Source: Litorilinea aerophila
GTDB taxonomy: Bacteria; Chloroflexota; Anaerolineae; Caldilineales; Caldilineaceae
Direction of reading: 5' to 3'
Assembly: GCA_945897075.1 (NCBI GenBank)
Contig: CAMDEX010000008.1
Span: 1 to 56,383 of the forward strand
Length of the DNA: 56,383 nt
The translations under genes were made by a program, and so were the position numbers. This document shows positions 53,140 through 56,383 of the stretch, piece after piece. How positions within the stretch are numbered: the stretch's first letter is position 1; every line of letters starts with the position of its first letter. Under the pieces are notes generated by a model, which saw only the letters and a list, made by a program, of their open reading frames with translations, did no database searches and was not told where the DNA came from.

Positions 53140-55014
53140 TTAGTCATCCCCTGCCCCAGCAAAGGTCACATAGGGTTCAGGCAGGCCATAATCGTAAGGC
53201 TCGCCACGCACCACCAGAGGCGAGGCAAAGCTGTGTTCGGGAATGGGCGAGGGAATCTGCCATTCGGGCGAACGGGAGCGCCAGGGATTGTTGCCGGCCA
53301 CCACGCCCACTTCGGCGCTCTGGAAGAAGTTCCAGATCATCAAAAGCACGCCAAAGCCGATCAGGAAACCGGCGATCGTAATCGCGAGATGCCAGGCTTC
53401 GATTGTGCCGCCGCCCAGCGTCGGGTCGTAATCCGAAACGCGCCGCCGCATCCCCATCACACCCACGCCCATCTGGCCGAGGGTCTGCACCCAGAAGGCG
53501 GGCGTCATCAGCGCAAAGTGGATTTTGCCCAGCGTCTCGTTGTACATACGCCCTGTCACCTTTGGAAACCAGAAGTAGAGGGCCGCAAAGAAGGGAAAGA
53601 CAAAGCCGCCGAACATTGTGGCGTGGAAATGGCCCACCACAAAATAAGTGTCGTGCAGGGGTAAATCCGAGGGCACCGTAGACAGGATAGGGCCGCTAAG
53701 ACCACCAATCAGGAAGACGGAAATCGCGCCCAGCACAAAGAGCATCGGCGTCTCGAAACTCAGTTTGCCGCCCCAGATCGTACCCAGCCAGCTAAAGAAT
53801 TTGACACCGGTCGGCACGGCCACCAGCAGCGTGGCGTACATAAAGGGGTAACGCAGAATATCGTTGTAGCCGGACGTAAACATGTGGTGACCCCAGACCA
53901 GAAAACCGACGATGGCAATCGCCAGACTGGAGAGGGCAATCCACTTATAGCCAAAGAGCGGTTTGCGGCTGAAGACCGGCAGCAGCTCGCTGATGATGCC
54001 CAGACCGGGCAAGACGAAGATGTAGACGGCTGGGTGGCTGTAGAACCAGAAGAAGTGCTGGAAGAGAATCGGGTCGCCCAAGCCGGTCAGCAGTGTTGCG
54101 CCGTCTGCACCCGGATCGAAGAAGCCCATCCCCAACGCCCGCTGGGTGGAGACCATCAAAAAGCTGAGACCGATGAATTGGGTGGCCGTCAACTGGATCA
54201 GGCTGGTGGCAAAGACAGCCCAGCAGAAGATGGGCATCTTGAAGAGACTCATGCCTTTGGGCCGCATACGCAGGATTGTGACCAGAATGTTCAACGAACC
54301 GACGATGGAAGATAGACCGACGGCAAAGACGCCCAGGAAGAACAACTGGTAGCCAATGGGTCCGCGAGCGCTCAGGGGCGGATAGGCTGTCCAGCCCGCA
54401 TCCCAGCCGCCGATAAAGAGGCTGGAGAGAAGCAGGAAACTGCCCGGCACGTTGAACCAGAAACCCAGGGCATTGAGGCGGGGGAAGGCCATATCCTCCG
54501 CGCCCAGCATCAGCGGAACCAGATAGTTCGCCATACCGCCCACGCCGAGCAGGATGGCAAAAATCATAATAAAGCCGTGCATGCCGATGAAGTTGTTGTA
54601 CAATTCCAGGCTCAAGAATTGGCGTCCCGACTCGGCCAGCTCTGTGCGGAAAATCAGGGCCACTGTGCCGCCGACCAGCAGCAGGAAGATACCCCAGACG
54701 GTGTACTGGACGCCGATGACTTTGTGGTTGTAGTCCACAGCAAAGTAACGCGTCCAGGCCGGTTGGCCCTCGGGCGGGCCGTGGCGCATGGGCGTAGCTT
54801 CGCCCTTCATCCATTTGGCCCAATCCGAGAGCGCACCCACGCCCCACAGCGCGCCAATGATGCTAAAGATTGCGCCCAACGTCCAGGCTGGCTCTGCTGC
54901 CCAGGCGGGCAGACCGAGCAGAACCCGAACCAGAATGGTGGTGGCCATGCCCGCCAACATACCGAGTATCTGGCCGACAATGGCCCGTACAAGTCCAAGC
55001 GAAAATAGCGACAT
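53140..55014 (-). CDS. ctaD: Cytochrome c oxidase subunit I (A2-type)
   Basis: The 624-residue protein is the catalytic subunit. Haem a ligand: NNFIGMHGFIMIFA. CuB and Tyr: FYSHPAVYIFVLPGLG. CuB His pair: VWGHHMFTSG. Haem a3 and a ligands: VVGHFHATMFGG. The YSHP motif in helix VI in place of GHPE points to the A2 subfamily. About 80 extra N-terminal residues add one or two helices before the standard core. AGGGGG precedes the start at 55014. Confidence 0.95.
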   Translation of the reverse strand: MSLFSLGLVRAIVGQILGMLAGMATTILVRVLLGLPAWAAEPAWTLGAIFSIIGALWGVGALSDWAKWMKGEATPMRHGPPEGQPAWTRYFAVDYNHKVIGVQYTVWGIFLLLVGGTVALIFRTELAESGRQFLSLELYNNFIGMHGFIMIFAILLGVGGMANYLVPLMLGAEDMAFPRLNALGFWFNVPGSFLLLSSLFIGGWDAGWTAYPPLSARGPIGYQLFFLGVFAVGLSSIVGSLNILVTILRMRPKGMSLFKMPIFCWAVFATSLIQLTATQFIGLSFLMVSTQRALGMGFFDPGADGATLLTGLGDPILFQHFFWFYSHPAVYIFVLPGLGIISELLPVFSRKPLFGYKWIALSSLAIAIVGFLVWGHHMFTSGYNDILRYPFMYATLLVAVPTGVKFFSWLGTIWGGKLSFETPMLFVLGAISVFLIGGLSGPILSTVPSDLPLHDTYFVVGHFHATMFGGFVFPFFAALYFWFPKVTGRMYNETLGKIHFALMTPAFWVQTLGQMGVGVMGMRRRVSDYDPTLGGGTIEAWHLAITIAGFLIGFGVLLMIWNFFQSAEVGVVAGNNPWRSRSPEWQIPSPIPEHSFASPLVVRGEPYDYGLPEPYVTFAGAGDD

Positions 55015-55069
55015 AGAAGAACCCCCTATGCGTTCAGAAGAAACGCGTGAATCAACTTTTAGTGAGCAG

Positions 55070-55120
55070 TCATCAGTTGTCACTGGTAACTATTCACTGG
55101 TAACTGTTCACTGATTACCG
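55070..55120. repeat. TCACTGG/TAACTRT 14-bp (2x7) repeat
   Basis: TCACTGGTAACTAT and TCACTGGTAACTGT are tandem 14-mers, followed by TCACTGA, between the coxB and ctaD genes. Confidence 0.75.
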
Positions 55121-55125
55121 TAGTC

Positions 55126-55851
55126 TTACTTCGAGCTGGCTGTCTGCACATCCTGATCCCAAAAAGCGGCAAATTCCTCTGGGGGGACGACCCGCACTGT
55201 GGCAATCATCCCTGTATGGTTCAGGCCGCACAGTTCCGAACAGATGAGCGTATACTCTCCCTCAACTGTCGGAGTAAAGCGCAGATAGGTGGTGCGCCCC
55301 GGCACGATGTCCTGCTTCACACGAAATTCAGGCACCCAGAAATTGTGCAAAACATCTTTGGATGTCATATCCATACGGATGGCAGAACCGACAGGCAAGA
55401 CCAATTCCTGGGTCACGAGGTCGCTGTTGGGGAGGGAGAAGTTCCAACCCCATTGAAATCCCTCGGCATTGACGATTACCTCATTGTCCTGGCGTTTGGT
55501 CAGGGCCGCGAGATCGACGGTTGCCCAATAGCCAAAGCCAATAATCAGCACCATCGGCACAACAGTCCACAAAATTTCCAGGGTAGTATTGCCGTGGAAA
55601 TACTCCCCTTCGCTTTCGTCACCTGGGCGGCGGCGGAAGAGGAAGAGCGCATAGACCATAAAGACAATGACCAATGAAAAGAGAAAGGCAATCAACCAGA
55701 GATGACCCTGGATCATTGTGTCAATCGAGGCAGCCTGGAGGGATGCCGGCATGGGGAACTGCAAGACACCGTCCAGAACCCAATAGACAACAAATGTAAA
55801 AATGACGACGAGTACGCCAATTACTGCAAAGTGTCGTGTGTTATTCTGCAT
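55126..55851 (-). CDS. ctaC: Cytochrome c oxidase subunit II
   Basis: The 241-residue protein has two N-terminal helices (LWLIAFLFSLVIVFMVYALF and LEILWTVVPMVLIIGFGYWA) and an outside cupredoxin domain. CuA ligands are in CSELCGLNHTGM, plus the upstream His in DVLHNFWVPE. Aromatic WGWNF is the electron entry. No fused cytochrome c domain is present, so it takes electrons from a separate carrier. Confidence 0.94.
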   Translation of the reverse strand: MQNNTRHFAVIGVLVVIFTFVVYWVLDGVLQFPMPASLQAASIDTMIQGHLWLIAFLFSLVIVFMVYALFLFRRRPGDESEGEYFHGNTTLEILWTVVPMVLIIGFGYWATVDLAALTKRQDNEVIVNAEGFQWGWNFSLPNSDLVTQELVLPVGSAIRMDMTSKDVLHNFWVPEFRVKQDIVPGRTTYLRFTPTVEGEYTLICSELCGLNHTGMIATVRVVPPEEFAAFWDQDVQTASSK

Positions 55852-55915
55852 AGAAGATTGCCCTCGCAACGGAAATGATCGCGTCTGAGAATCCGACGAC
55901 CGCAAAGTATCTTTG

Positions 55916-55944
55916 AAAAACCGAGTTCCCAGAGAAACTCGGTT
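55916..55944 (-). terminator. Rho-independent terminator upstream of the subunit II gene
   Basis: On the minus strand AACCGAGTT pairs with AACTCGGTT around an 8-nt loop, followed by TTTTT. It follows the gene at 55948, so subunit II may need its own promoter or readthrough. Confidence 0.75.
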
Positions 55945-55947
55945 CTT

Positions 55948-56316
55948 CTACGCGCCTGTCCAAAATTGCCAAACCGCCCAGAAGAGTAGTAGCGAGATGA
56001 GAAGGGGGAGAGCGGTCCAAAAAAACTCTGCCCCCGCATGAATCCGAATCTCTTTGTCGCCGTTGTACACAGAGTTGCCCTGGCTATCCCCACTGCGTGC
56101 GATTCGGGTAGGAAATGTACGCACAGCAGCTACCAACACAAACTGGATAAGGACAAATAAGAGAGCGCTGCCCGCAAAGAGCCAGATAGAGAAAGGCTCA
56201 AGTCTGGGAGCAAAGGCTATCTCGCGGCCGGCCAGCACTTCGGGGCGATAGCTCAAGACCAACCAACCGATAGACACGCCCACAAAAAGCAGCGTCCAGA
56301 AGATTCTTCTCATCAT
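55948..56316 (-). CDS. Subunit II-like membrane hairpin protein without CuA domain
   Basis: The 122-residue protein has three hydrophobic segments. The last, AEFFWTALPLLISLLLFWAV, matches the place and pattern of LEILWTVVPMVLIIGFGYWA in the subunit II next door. It has no cupredoxin domain or copper ligands. It may be a truncated paralogue or an assembly or accessory subunit. GGAGA precedes the ATG pair at 56316/56313. Confidence 0.55.
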   Translation of the reverse strand: MMRRIFWTLLFVGVSIGWLVLSYRPEVLAGREIAFAPRLEPFSIWLFAGSALLFVLIQFVLVAAVRTFPTRIARSGDSQGNSVYNGDKEIRIHAGAEFFWTALPLLISLLLFWAVWQFWTGA

Positions 56317-56348
56317 TCTCCGCTGTTGCTCTCGTTTTTCAGGTAAAC

Positions 56349-56383
56349 GGCGCTGCTTGCTGCGCCCGTTGTGTGCCGGGCGC
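56349..56383. repeat. GGCGCTGCTTGCTGCGCCCG inverted repeat, cut by window end
   Basis: The left arm and loop match the element at 49711-49770. The right arm begins at 56377 and leaves the window. Confidence 0.8.

Overview
The window is about 56 kb of GC-rich bacterial chromosome, with roughly 62 protein genes, one tRNA and no rRNA, CRISPR array or transposase. The gene content points to a heterotrophic, aerobically respiring member of the Chloroflexota, probably near the Caldilineae/Anaerolineae. That content includes DUF4058 and DUF5671 proteins, a Liv amino-acid importer, an A2-type cytochrome oxidase with CtaB, CtaG and SURF1, a PcsA-like phosphatidyltransferase, many toxin-antitoxin genes, and spacers packed with short repeats. 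The phylum is an inference; there is no marker gene that proves it.

Layout. 1-5.9 kb: a partial alpha/beta hydrolase; an AONS-type PLP acyltransferase; a quinate dehydrogenase-like protein overlapping a small nucleotidyltransferase; a six-unit DUF5671 membrane protein; a cyclase/kynurenine formamidase. 5.9-12.8 kb (mostly minus strand): an MFS transporter fused to HEAT repeats, then PIN/RHH, DUF1232 and XRE/unknown small genes, a P1-family aminopeptidase with a GNAT acetyltransferase (plus strand), tRNA-Arg and DinJ/YafQ. 12.8-19.3 kb (minus): livK-(two small ORFs)-livH-livM-livG-livF. 19.5-26.1 kb: a MazG fusion, a GH99-like secreted protein, hpt, a LysM-M23 peptidase, L25 and a tail-anchored repeat protein. 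26.2-31.6 kb (plus): an O-antigen ligase-like protein, a two-component system and a lipoprotein that appears to be its target. 31.7-46.3 kb: a TlpA-like thioredoxin, 6-phosphogluconate dehydrogenase, and a catabolic neighbourhood (LarA-like, enolase-superfamily, phosphotriesterase-like, Zn-dehydrogenase plus beta-propeller, glycerate kinase, ferredoxin), with repair and housekeeping genes and a chemoreceptor. 46.4-47.7 kb: a small nucleotidyltransferase/zinc-ribbon island and a frameshifted orphan HicB. 47.7-56.3 kb (minus): the aa3-type oxidase and its assembly genes.

How the genes work together. The Liv cluster forms one complete importer. The oxidase cluster supplies subunits I-IV, haem O synthase and two assembly factors. 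The histidine kinase and regulator share an identical direct-repeat box upstream of both the regulator gene and the adjacent lipoprotein gene, which argues for autoregulation and a direct target. Toxin-antitoxin modules are dense between 8 and 13 kb.

The most unusual signals are not protein families. Nearly every gap holds a different 7-bp (sometimes 8-bp) tandem repeat, often paired with its own reverse complement. Three such elements sit in frame inside the O-antigen ligase gene, each in a loop between membrane helices. Several genes have a -10 hexamer ending exactly 6 nt before the start codon, which predicts leaderless mRNAs.
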